64,000 bases of DNA from Saccharibacillus deserti. Its GTDB lineage: Bacteria; Bacillota; Bacilli; Paenibacillales; Paenibacillaceae. Below the pieces are notes generated by a model, which saw only the letters and a list, made by a program, of their open reading frames with translations, did not search any database and was not told the origin of the DNA. This document shows positions 45,406-53,367 of the stretch, in pieces; position 1 is the first letter of the stretch, and each line of letters starts with the position of its first letter. Position numbers and translations under genes: made by a program. The stretch is taken from positions 496,001 to 560,000 of the forward strand of contig NZ_JABJVN010000001.1 of NCBI RefSeq assembly GCF_013618475.1, read 5' to 3'.

Positions 45406-47289
45406 ATGTACGGACATACTTTTGCCCAGGCATTGTGCAAATTGGGCGGCGACGAACTTCGATTGGTCTACGTGCTGTGCTGCGACACGGCGGTTCAGGA
45501 ACTGCTCGTTTCCAAGATTCGGGGTTGGATCAAACGCGAACCCCAGCGGTTCGCCGCTCAGCTGCAGGAGAAGGCGCTTGCCTACCGGGAATGGAACGAC
45601 GACGAACTGCGGCTTGCGATTCTGCTGGAACTTGCCAAACGTTCGCGCCTGCACGGAGCGCCGCTGACAACGGCGGCCGAGCTGGAGGAATTTGCCGGAG
45701 GAATCGTGGAACATATCGAGCTCGGGGCGGCCGAAGAAGACCGCGCGTATTTCGGTTACCGGGAAGAACATCCGGAAGCGAGCGCTCTGGAAGCGCTGAT
45801 CGATTATCAGAACGAGCAGCTGATCCAGGGGCTCGGACGTCTGCTGGACGCGGCTCCGCAGTCCGAATGGGAGGAGTATATCCGGCGGATTGAGCCGTTC
45901 CTTCCGGAAGACCTGACCGATCTGCCGGAAGCTTCCTACGTCTCGGATACGGCCGGCTCGGACTTCGATTATTCGCGAAGCGATACCGGATCGGCGGAAG
46001 AGTACGGGGATAGCGAACAGACGGACCCGATACTGGATCTGCCGGGCATTGCCGAATCGCCGGCGGCCGCCGCTGCGCAAAACGAAGCGGCGGAAGAAGG
46101 ACATGTCATCCGGGAAGACGGGCAGATCGCCGGTTCGGCGCCACAGGATGGAGCGGGCGATAAGCCGGCCGCAGCGCCGGTATGCCTCGACAAGGCCGGA
46201 GAAGCCGCCGAAGAACCGTTCGGAAGTGCCGGATTGACGGATGCCGAATACGAATCTTTGCTGGGTTCCGCACGGGACTTCGAAGAACCCGAAGCGGCGT
46301 CGGAGCCGGCCGCTCCGCTGCGGCCGAGCGGCGTCAAGCTGCTGCTCGCCGCGCTGGAGCATCAGCGGGGCTGCGCGCATTATGAAGCCGTCATGTCGCT
46401 GCTCGCTTCGGCGGAAGGGCTGTTCGGGATCGGCGAGATGCCGGAATTGTACGGACGCAGGCTCAGCTTCCGGGTCGTATCGGCGAGTCCCGCTTTCTTG
46501 AATGTGCTGCCCGGAGGCGGAGCGAAGAACGCGCCCAAAGCGATTTATCGCAGTCTGAATCCGCAGCGCCGCCGGCTGCCCCTGCTGCTCGTACAGCTGT
46601 TCCTGCCGGAGCTGGTCTCCGAAGACGAGACCGAAGCGGATTACGGTTCGCTGCTGGCTTTGTGGCGCTCCCGCGCGGAGCAGCACGGCGCGTTTAAGAG
46701 CGAGCTGGCGGAGGAAGATTCGCGAATCGAGTATTATAAGCGCGAATCGGCCAGCTGCTCGGAGCAGCTGGAAGCGGCGCGTACCGAGCGCGCGGCTTCC
46801 AAGAAGCGGATCGCGGATATCCGGGAATCGCTTGTGAGCAAGCTGCGCGTGAGCAGCATGCAGCTTCCGCCGATTTCCGAATCGTTCGATCAACTGCTGG
46901 AAGAGTATGCCGATAACCGGCACCGGATCGAAGAAGCGGAAAGTTCCCGCCGGGAACGCGGTCAGGGTTTCTCCGCGCTGATCAAATATACGCTGAATTA
47001 TGCGGCGTCGAGCGTCAGCTTGATCGATTTGAAGCGCAAGCAGGATCGTCTGCTGGGTCAGATGGCCGAAGAAGCGCTGCGCACCGACGGCGAATGGGGG
47101 CAGGGTGAGCGTTACGTCGTGGCGGCGGAACAAGAACGGATCGGTTTCCTCGAAGCGGAAATCGATCGGCTCGAGAAGCTCCAGACCGAATATCGCGAAG
47201 AGCTGCGCCGCTCCGAACAGGCACGCAAAACGCTGGAACAAAGCAAGAAAAAGCTGGAGAAGCAGGTCTACGGGCTGATGGATCTGTAA
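45406..47289 (+). CDS. Large coiled-coil protein, unknown function
   Basis: 627 residues from the ATG at 45406 (AAAGGAGGGC upstream). The N-terminal 170 residues are helical and globular. Residues about 170-300 are acidic and Ala/Glu/Pro-rich, likely disordered. Residues 310-420 form a second helical domain, and the last 190 residues (SELAEEDSRIEYYKRESASC onward) are a long coiled coil. No signal peptide, ATPase or nuclease motif. It may be a scaffold or cytoskeletal-type factor. It lies alone between two terminators. Confidence 0.55.
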   Translation: MYGHTFAQALCKLGGDELRLVYVLCCDTAVQELLVSKIRGWIKREPQRFAAQLQEKALAYREWNDDELRLAILLELAKRSRLHGAPLTTAAELEEFAGGIVEHIELGAAEEDRAYFGYREEHPEASALEALIDYQNEQLIQGLGRLLDAAPQSEWEEYIRRIEPFLPEDLTDLPEASYVSDTAGSDFDYSRSDTGSAEEYGDSEQTDPILDLPGIAESPAAAAAQNEAAEEGHVIREDGQIAGSAPQDGAGDKPAAAPVCLDKAGEAAEEPFGSAGLTDAEYESLLGSARDFEEPEAASEPAAPLRPSGVKLLLAALEHQRGCAHYEAVMSLLASAEGLFGIGEMPELYGRRLSFRVVSASPAFLNVLPGGGAKNAPKAIYRSLNPQRRRLPLLLVQLFLPELVSEDETEADYGSLLALWRSRAEQHGAFKSELAEEDSRIEYYKRESASCSEQLEAARTERAASKKRIADIRESLVSKLRVSSMQLPPISESFDQLLEEYADNRHRIEEAESSRRERGQGFSALIKYTLNYAASSVSLIDLKRKQDRLLGQMAEEALRTDGEWGQGERYVVAAEQERIGFLEAEIDRLEKLQTEYREELRRSEQARKTLEQSKKKLEKQVYGLMDL

Positions 47290-47368
47290 TTCCGGCAGAG
47301 CGGGCAGGCGGAGAGTCTGTCCGGACGATTCAACTCCGCGCGGCCTGTACAAAAAGGCGCAGAGCGGC

Positions 47369-47406
47369 AAAAAGCCGGGGTCCCATAAACGGGACTCCGG
47401 CTTTTT
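47369..47406. terminator. Bidirectional terminator
   Basis: AAAAAGCCGGGGTCCC, loop ATAAAC, GGGACTCCGGCTTTTT, between convergent genes. Confidence 0.9.
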
Positions 47407-47483
47407 GGTATGGATTCGACTTATTGCCGAGTCGGCTGTTCAAGCGGCGGTTCGGAAAAACAGATTCGTTCCGGGTGCTCCGT

Positions 47484-49088
47484 TTATTGGGTGACGGGCG
47501 CGTAGAAGCTGATGGTGCCTGTACTTTCGTCCGCACTGATAAACAGATCGCGTCCGTTGACCCGGTGAATGCCTTCCGGCGATTCGCCGGCCGTCTTGAT
47601 CAATCCCAGATACTTGGGATTCGCGGCGTCTTCGATATCGAAGAACAAGATGGCATCCGCGCGTTCCGCCGCAACGGCCAGCAGGGAACGTCCGTTCACG
47701 GTGGACGTTGTCAGGTTTTCGACTTCGCTGCCTTTTTTGCCGCTGCGATCGTCCGGATACAGACCGGCTTTGGCCGTGGCTTCGTCGACCAGGCTCATGC
47801 TGTCGTAGACGAGTTTGCCGTCCAGACTCCATACGGCGATGCCCCGGCCTCCGGCGCTTACGCCGTCTTTGAACTCGTTGCCGCCGAGATCGCCTTCATT
47901 GGCGGTAATCAGATGCCGGCCGTCCGGCGTAAAAGCGATTCCGTCGGGTTCGAAACGTCCGGTCATCGTGTCGGAGAACGAGATGACGCCGTCGTCTTTG
48001 AGGTCGGCGGCATGCTTGGTCGTGCCGAGAGCGAATACCTTCGTTACTTTTTTGGAAGCGAGGTCGACGAGAGCGATCGCGTTGTTCTCCTGCAGCGTAA
48101 CGGCCGCCATCGTTCCGTCCTTATTGATCGCGACGTACTCCGGCTGCGGCTCGTGCGGATAAACGGCGCCTTTCACGGTACTCAGATCGACCGGAAGATC
48201 GGTCAGCGTGCCGCTCAGCGCGTCGCTGCCGGCAAACTCCATCACGGCGATACTGCCCGGACGCTTGGCGTTCGGATAATCGAATTCTTCCGTCTTCGGA
48301 TCGAGTTCTTCGTCCTCGATCGCGATCACGGCGTATTTGCCGTCCGGCGAAATCGCGATCGAATCCGGCCCGATACCCAGCTTGTACGTTTTGGCGATTT
48401 TGTAGGTCTCCAGATCGACGACGGCCAGAAATCCGGGGTTCGCAAGCTGCATCGTGTCGCCGCCGCGGACGGCGGCGAGCGCGTACTTGCCGTCCGGCAT
48501 GACCGCGACGCTTGTCACTTCCGCCGCTTCGGACAGCGACTTGAAGCTGACCGTTTTCAGCAGCGAGGTCCGGGCGACATCGGAGATGTCCAGCACGCCG
48601 ATACTGCCTTTGTCGGCTTCCGTCACGATCAGGCGTTGTCCGTCAGGCGTGGACGAAGCGATCTCGGCTTTGCCGGAAGGCATAGGGAACGAAGCGGTCA
48701 GGGCGAAGCCTGTCCGGTTCTGCGCGGACGCCGCCGCGCCCAGCAGAGCGTCCAGTGCCGACTGCGGGATATATACCCGGCCTTTATCGACGTAAGGGGC
48801 TTTATCGAGCTTGACGGTTTTGCCGTTCAGCGTCATGGAGGAACCGCCGAGCTTGAACATGGCGGCGATTCCCTCGGCCCGAACTTCCACGCTGCCCGCC
48901 GCCGAATTCCATGTGGCTTTGCCCAGCATGTTCTGAACGGCGGTGCGCAGCTGCACTTCGTTCGAAGCGGCGTGCAGGGGAGGCGTGTTCAGCGTCAGTA
49001 CGCCCGAAGCGAGCGTAAGCGTGCCGACTCCCAGCAGGAGGCGGCGGATTTTTCCGGATAGGGTTTGTTTGCGGCGATTCGTATTCAT
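47484..49088 (-). CDS. Secreted beta-propeller protein (choice-of-anchor I type)
   Basis: 534 residues. Signal peptide (about 1-41, ending LHAAS), then a copper-amine-oxidase-N-like domain (about 45-110, VYIPQSALDALLG) common as a wall-associated module in Paenibacillus. A beta-propeller of repeated SVAVMPDGKYALAA / SIAISPDGKYAVIA / GIAFTPDGRHLITA blades follows (about 120-530). The blade pattern and AGESPEGIHRV ending fit choice-of-anchor I proteins, often linked to phosphatase or metal-binding roles. Ligand unknown. Confidence 0.7.
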   Translation of the reverse strand: MNTNRRKQTLSGKIRRLLLGVGTLTLASGVLTLNTPPLHAASNEVQLRTAVQNMLGKATWNSAAGSVEVRAEGIAAMFKLGGSSMTLNGKTVKLDKAPYVDKGRVYIPQSALDALLGAAASAQNRTGFALTASFPMPSGKAEIASSTPDGQRLIVTEADKGSIGVLDISDVARTSLLKTVSFKSLSEAAEVTSVAVMPDGKYALAAVRGGDTMQLANPGFLAVVDLETYKIAKTYKLGIGPDSIAISPDGKYAVIAIEDEELDPKTEEFDYPNAKRPGSIAVMEFAGSDALSGTLTDLPVDLSTVKGAVYPHEPQPEYVAINKDGTMAAVTLQENNAIALVDLASKKVTKVFALGTTKHAADLKDDGVISFSDTMTGRFEPDGIAFTPDGRHLITANEGDLGGNEFKDGVSAGGRGIAVWSLDGKLVYDSMSLVDEATAKAGLYPDDRSGKKGSEVENLTTSTVNGRSLLAVAAERADAILFFDIEDAANPKYLGLIKTAGESPEGIHRVNGRDLFISADESTGTISFYAPVTQ

Positions 49089-49354
49089 GTAAATTCTCCT
49101 TTGTGGGTGCCGGATCGATCGATTTGGGTTCCGGGCTTCCTATGTAAAAAGTTCCGCGAATACCGGCCAAAGAGCCGGCAGGCTTCTGCCATTGTAAAGA
49201 GACAGTGTATGCCGGGTGTCAAAAACAAAGCCGCTTTTTGTAAACGTCTATCCGCGCCGGTGCCGGGTTCGGCCGCATATGATAAACTTGGACGAGAAGC
49301 GAACGGGACGTTGGATAGGCCAAACGCAAAACGGATGAAGAAAGGAAGAAAGAT

Positions 49355-50968
49355 ATGACACAGCAGCAAACGCAGGGAACCTTGTTCAAAAACGGCCGGA
49401 TCGGCCTCGGAGCTTCGGAAGGAAGTCCGGACGCGATTTATACGGAGAACGGCAGGATCCGGGCGATCGGGACCTCGGCGGAACTTGCGCTCCAGCTGTC
49501 GGGCCGATCTTGCGAAGTCGTCGATTGGGCAGGGGCAAACGTACTGCCCGGCTTGACCGACTCGCATATGCATTTGTCGATGCAGGGCGTGAAGCTTGCG
49601 GCTCTGGATTTTTCGGAGACGGCCTCCAAAGAGCAGATGCTTTGGCAGATTCGCGAACGTGCGGCGAAGACGCCGGAAGGCGAATGGATCTTCGGGCTTA
49701 ACTGGAACGAGAACGCCTTCACGCCGGCCGAAGCTCCGACGATTGACGAATTGGACGAAGCGGCCGGCAGCCGCCCGCTGTATTTGACGCGCACCTGCTT
49801 CCATGCTTTTCTCGCCAACCGCGAAGCGTTCCGCCGTGCAGGCGTTACCGCAGACACGCCCGATCCGCTTTCCGGCGCGCTGGGACGGGGCGAGTCCGGA
49901 GAACTGGACGGCTGGCTCTACGAAGAAGCGTCCAAGCTGCTGACAGCCGTGCAGCCGAAGCCGGATTACGCGGACAAAAAAGCGGCGATCCGCCGCGCCT
50001 GCGAATCTGCGCTCAGCCTGGGCCTGACCGCGGCGCATACGGAAGATCTGCGCTATCTCGGCGGAATCGACGTGATGCGGCGTATTCACCATGAGCTGCG
50101 CGAAGAAGGACTGCACTTTCGCTCGCATCACCTTATCTTCCACGACTATCTGGACGAAGCGGAAGCGCTCGGGCTGACAGCGGGTGACGGCGACGAATGG
50201 CTGAGGATCGGCGCGGCGAAGATTTTCTCCGACGGAGCGATCGGAGGCCGGACGGCGCTCCTTAACGCGCCTTACCACGATGCGCCGACCACGAGCGGAA
50301 TGGCGATTCATGCCCGGGAGCGGCTGCACGCGATCACGGCCCGCGCGCGGTCGCTCGGATTTCCGATTGCCGTGCATGCGATCGGCGACGGTGCGGCGGA
50401 TTTGACGCTCGGCGCGATGGAAGCTTATCCGCTTGCGGGCATTACGGCGCTGCCGGACCGTTTCATCCACGCGCAGGTATTGGATGCGGCGCTGCTGGAA
50501 CGCATGACGAAGCTGCAGCTGATTGCCGATATCCAGCCGCGCTTCGTCGTCAGCGATTTTCCGTGGGTACTGGATCGGGTCGGACCGCAGCGGACCGATT
50601 ATTTGTACGCGTGGAAAAAGATGATCGACGCGGGTATCGTCTGCGCCGGAGGCAGCGACGCGCCGATCGAGCCGCTGAATCCGCTGCTGGGGCTGCACGC
50701 GGCGGTTGCCCGGCGCCGTCCGGACCGTGCCGAACCGGCGGAAGGCTATCTGCCGCAGGAGCGGCTTAGCCTGCAGCAGGCGCTGTGGCTGTTCACGGAA
50801 GGCAGCGCGCTTGCGGCGGCCGAAGCCGGCGAACGCGGACGGATTCAAGTCGGTTTCGCCGCCGATTTCACCGTGTTGGACCGCGATATTGCCGCAGGCG
50901 AACAAGCGCTTACGGAAGCCCGGGCGCTTATGACCGTCGTGAACGGCAAAGTCGCTTACCGGGCTTGA
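49355..50968 (+). CDS. YtcJ-like metal-dependent amidohydrolase
   Basis: 537 residues. Amidohydrolase barrel with metal ligands in LPGLTDSHMHL (His71, His73), AAKIFSDGAIGGRTALL, VHAIGDGA, RFIHAQVL and the catalytic Asp in GGSDAPIEP. The composite beta-sandwich is built from both ends (residues 1-60 and about 480-537). Family members hydrolyse N-acyl or formyl-amide bonds of small molecules, but the substrate is unknown. The MFS exporter gene begins 16 bp downstream, so uptake or export of the substrate may be linked. Confidence 0.85.
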   Translation: MTQQQTQGTLFKNGRIGLGASEGSPDAIYTENGRIRAIGTSAELALQLSGRSCEVVDWAGANVLPGLTDSHMHLSMQGVKLAALDFSETASKEQMLWQIRERAAKTPEGEWIFGLNWNENAFTPAEAPTIDELDEAAGSRPLYLTRTCFHAFLANREAFRRAGVTADTPDPLSGALGRGESGELDGWLYEEASKLLTAVQPKPDYADKKAAIRRACESALSLGLTAAHTEDLRYLGGIDVMRRIHHELREEGLHFRSHHLIFHDYLDEAEALGLTAGDGDEWLRIGAAKIFSDGAIGGRTALLNAPYHDAPTTSGMAIHARERLHAITARARSLGFPIAVHAIGDGAADLTLGAMEAYPLAGITALPDRFIHAQVLDAALLERMTKLQLIADIQPRFVVSDFPWVLDRVGPQRTDYLYAWKKMIDAGIVCAGGSDAPIEPLNPLLGLHAAVARRRPDRAEPAEGYLPQERLSLQQALWLFTEGSALAAAEAGERGRIQVGFAADFTVLDRDIAAGEQALTEARALMTVVNGKVAYRA

Positions 50969-50984
50969 GCAGGGAGGGACTCAG

Positions 50985-52190
50985 GTGAGCCGTACCGGGC
51001 CTTCTTCGGCGGGATTCATACGTTTGTACGCGCTTGCGTTCATCTTCTTTTTCGCCAATTCGGTACTGACCGTTATCCTTCCTCTGCGCGGCGCGGAAGC
51101 GGGATTGGAATCGGGCGGAATCGGTCTGATGATGGGGACGTATATGCTGACCTGCATGCTGCTGCGTCCGCTCGCCGGGCAGTGGATCGGCCGGTTCGGG
51201 CCGCTCGCCGCCATGCGCGGGCTGCTTGCGGTACATGTACTCACGCTGCTGCTGTATGCGATCTCGGATATCGGCGGATACGTCTGGCTGCGGGCGCTGC
51301 AGGGAGCGGTGACCGCTTTCTTTTCCATGACTATGCAGGCGGGCATTGTGGAGAAGCTGGACGGACGCGACCGGGGGCAGGGGTTGTCGCTCTATACGCT
51401 CTCGACCATGCTGCCTTCGCTGGCCGGTCCGCTGCTCGCGGTCGAACTGTGGGAGAGAGGCGGAAGTTGCGGCTTCGGCGGATTCATGCTGCTCCTGGCC
51501 GCGGCGGCGGTACTCGCCGGTCTTGCGCTTCCGCTGCCCGGAGCGTCCGAGCGGCAGGGTTCGTATACGCTGCGCGGCATGCTCGGCTCGTTCCGCGAGA
51601 TTCGGCGCAGCCGCGCGCTTGGCGTCAGTACGCTGGTCATGCTGCTGATTTCGTGCGTATTCGGCGCGACAGCCACATTCCTGCCGCTGTATATGATCTC
51701 TTCGGGAATCGGAAACGCGGGCGGGTATCTGGCGGTTCAAGGGGCGGTAGTCGTGCTGTGCCGGTTTGTTTTTCGCAAAAAGATTCCGTCCGACGGACGC
51801 TGGAGTTCTTCGCTGATCGCGGGGCTGCTGCTGTGTTCGGCGGCGGGAACGCAGATTCTGGCGATGCCGCAGACACTCGGACTTCTGCTGTACGTCTCGG
51901 CGGTATGCAGCGGAATCTCGCTTGCGTTCCTGTATCCGACGCTGACCACGTATCTGTCGTTTGCCCTGCCGGCCAAAGCCCGTTATACGCTGATGGGTTT
52001 GTTCATGTCGTCGTACGACCTGGGCTTTGCGCTCGGCGGGCTGGCGTTGGGATGGGTCGCGCAGATCTTCTCCTATCCGGCGGTATTCGGCTGCTGCACG
52101 GGGCTTGCGCTGATTGCCGCAGTCATTGTGTGGGCCAACGGCAAACGGATGAACGGGAGTGTAACGGCGGAAGCGGCCGGACCGACTTGA
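50985..52190 (+). CDS. MFS transporter
   Basis: 401 residues from GTG 50985 (AGGGAGGG upstream). About 12 predicted membrane helices, with the MFS loop between helices 2 and 3 (GQWIGRFGPLAAMRG) and the mid-protein cytoplasmic loop near residue 195. Small-molecule exporter or sugar/drug efflux type; substrate unknown. Forms a likely operon with the amidohydrolase gene. Confidence 0.85.
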   Translation: MSRTGPSSAGFIRLYALAFIFFFANSVLTVILPLRGAEAGLESGGIGLMMGTYMLTCMLLRPLAGQWIGRFGPLAAMRGLLAVHVLTLLLYAISDIGGYVWLRALQGAVTAFFSMTMQAGIVEKLDGRDRGQGLSLYTLSTMLPSLAGPLLAVELWERGGSCGFGGFMLLLAAAAVLAGLALPLPGASERQGSYTLRGMLGSFREIRRSRALGVSTLVMLLISCVFGATATFLPLYMISSGIGNAGGYLAVQGAVVVLCRFVFRKKIPSDGRWSSSLIAGLLLCSAAGTQILAMPQTLGLLLYVSAVCSGISLAFLYPTLTTYLSFALPAKARYTLMGLFMSSYDLGFALGGLALGWVAQIFSYPAVFGCCTGLALIAAVIVWANGKRMNGSVTAEAAGPT

Positions 52191-52271
52191 CCGGCTGCTT
52201 CATGCAGATAGATCCGGAGTCGAATGTATGAGCGTTCCGTCCTGCTCCGTTTTTTTTCTCCTGCCAAAAAA

Positions 52272-52325
52272 CAAAGACGCTTTCCCGCACCCCGGAACCG
52301 GTGCAGCGGGAAAGCGTCTTTTTGC
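52272..52325. terminator. Terminator after the MFS gene
   Basis: AAAGACGCTTTCCCGC pairs with GCGGGAAAGCGTCTTT, followed by TTTG. Confidence 0.88.
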
Positions 52326-52333
52326 GTCGTGCG

Positions 52334-52379
52334 TTGACACCAAGCCTGATCCGTAGTTAAATAGTAATGATTACTATTA
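52334..52379 (+). promoter_or_regulatory. Promoter with overlapping Zur-like operator
   Basis: TTGACA (52334) and TTAAAT (52357) are 17 bp apart. The palindrome TAGTAAT-G-ATTACTA (52362-52376), extended AAATAGTAATGATTACTATT, overlaps the -10 box. This 7-1-7 layout is that of Fur-family boxes; it differs from the Bacillus Zur box TCGTAAT-N-ATTACGA by only one symmetric pair, and more from the Fur and PerR boxes. Repression by a zinc or iron sensor is expected. Confidence 0.6.
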
Positions 52380-52434
52380 AACAAACGCCTGCAGGGCGCA
52401 GCTATAGCAGTGCAGCGAGAGGAGCTTGTCCGCA

Positions 52435-53259
52435 GTGGGAAAATCCGCAATGACCGCACGGCTGCCGAAGTCCAAAGGGACCGAGATGGCGACCGTTTAC
52501 GAAGCCGGAGATTGTACGCGCAAGGTGAAGCATCTGGTGCTGCCGGAGCGCAACCAACGCATTGTCGAGGAATTCATGCAGATTCTGGAGATGAGAGAAG
52601 AATTCGAGCAGCATGATGTGCCGATTCCGAACAAAGTCGTGATGTACGGACCACCGGGGACAGGCAAGACGCTGACCGCTTTTCACGTGGCGGCGTCTCT
52701 GGGACTGCCTCTGATTTTGGTTCGCTTGGATGCGCTGATTCACAGTCATCTGGGTGAGACGGGCAGCAATATCCGCAAAATATTCGATTATGCGCGCGCT
52801 GTCCCCTGTGTACTGTTTCTCGACGAATTCGATGCGGTAGCCCGTACCCGCGAGAGCGGAGACGAGGTCAAAGAAATGGCGCGGGCCGTCAATACGCTGC
52901 TGCAGTGTCTGGACGAATTCGGCGATGTCAGTATTTTCATGGCGGCGACCAATTTGGAAACCGAGCTTGATCCCGCCATCTGGCGCCGGTTCGATACGCG
53001 TATGACCTATCAGCTGCCGAACGAGCAGGACCGGCGGCATTATATCCGGCTGCTGATCGGGGAATTCGGCTGCCAAAACGGAGCGGAAGCCGAAGCCTGC
53101 CGGCTGCTCGGCGGCTGCAGCTTCGCGGATATCGAGCAGATCGTGCTGAAGGCCAAGCGCAAAGCCATTATCGATCGACAGCCGCTGGACGCGGCGCATA
53201 TCGCTTTGTCTTACGAAGAGTACGCGCCGACGCCTACCGAAGTCCGAATGCATGTGTAG
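52435..53259 (+). CDS. AAA+ ATPase
   Basis: 274 residues. A single AAA+ module: Walker A YGPPGTGKTLT (Lys78), Walker B VLFLDEFDAV (Asp130-Glu131), sensor 1 FMAATN and arginine-finger region IWRRFDTR, then the small helical lid. No protease or membrane domain, so it probably acts as a remodelling ATPase on a partner encoded elsewhere. GTG 52435 was chosen; TTG 52426 is possible but sits only 1 base from GAGGAG. Expression appears metal-controlled through the Zur-like box upstream. Confidence 0.8.
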   Translation: MGKSAMTARLPKSKGTEMATVYEAGDCTRKVKHLVLPERNQRIVEEFMQILEMREEFEQHDVPIPNKVVMYGPPGTGKTLTAFHVAASLGLPLILVRLDALIHSHLGETGSNIRKIFDYARAVPCVLFLDEFDAVARTRESGDEVKEMARAVNTLLQCLDEFGDVSIFMAATNLETELDPAIWRRFDTRMTYQLPNEQDRRHYIRLLIGEFGCQNGAEAEACRLLGGCSFADIEQIVLKAKRKAIIDRQPLDAAHIALSYEEYAPTPTEVRMHV

Positions 53260-53286
53260 ATTTCTTTTTGGCAAAAGCAAATCCCA

Positions 53287-53344
53287 AAAAAGCTCCGCCC
53301 TGCGCGGCATCGATCCGTCGATACGCGCAGGGCGGAGCTTTTTC
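53287..53344. terminator. Bidirectional terminator
   Basis: AAAAAGCTCCGCCCTGCGCG pairs with CGCGCAGGGCGGAGCTTTTT, a 20-bp perfect stem between convergent genes. Confidence 0.92.
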
Positions 53345-53367
53345 GATTGATGATGCGGCCGGTTCCG

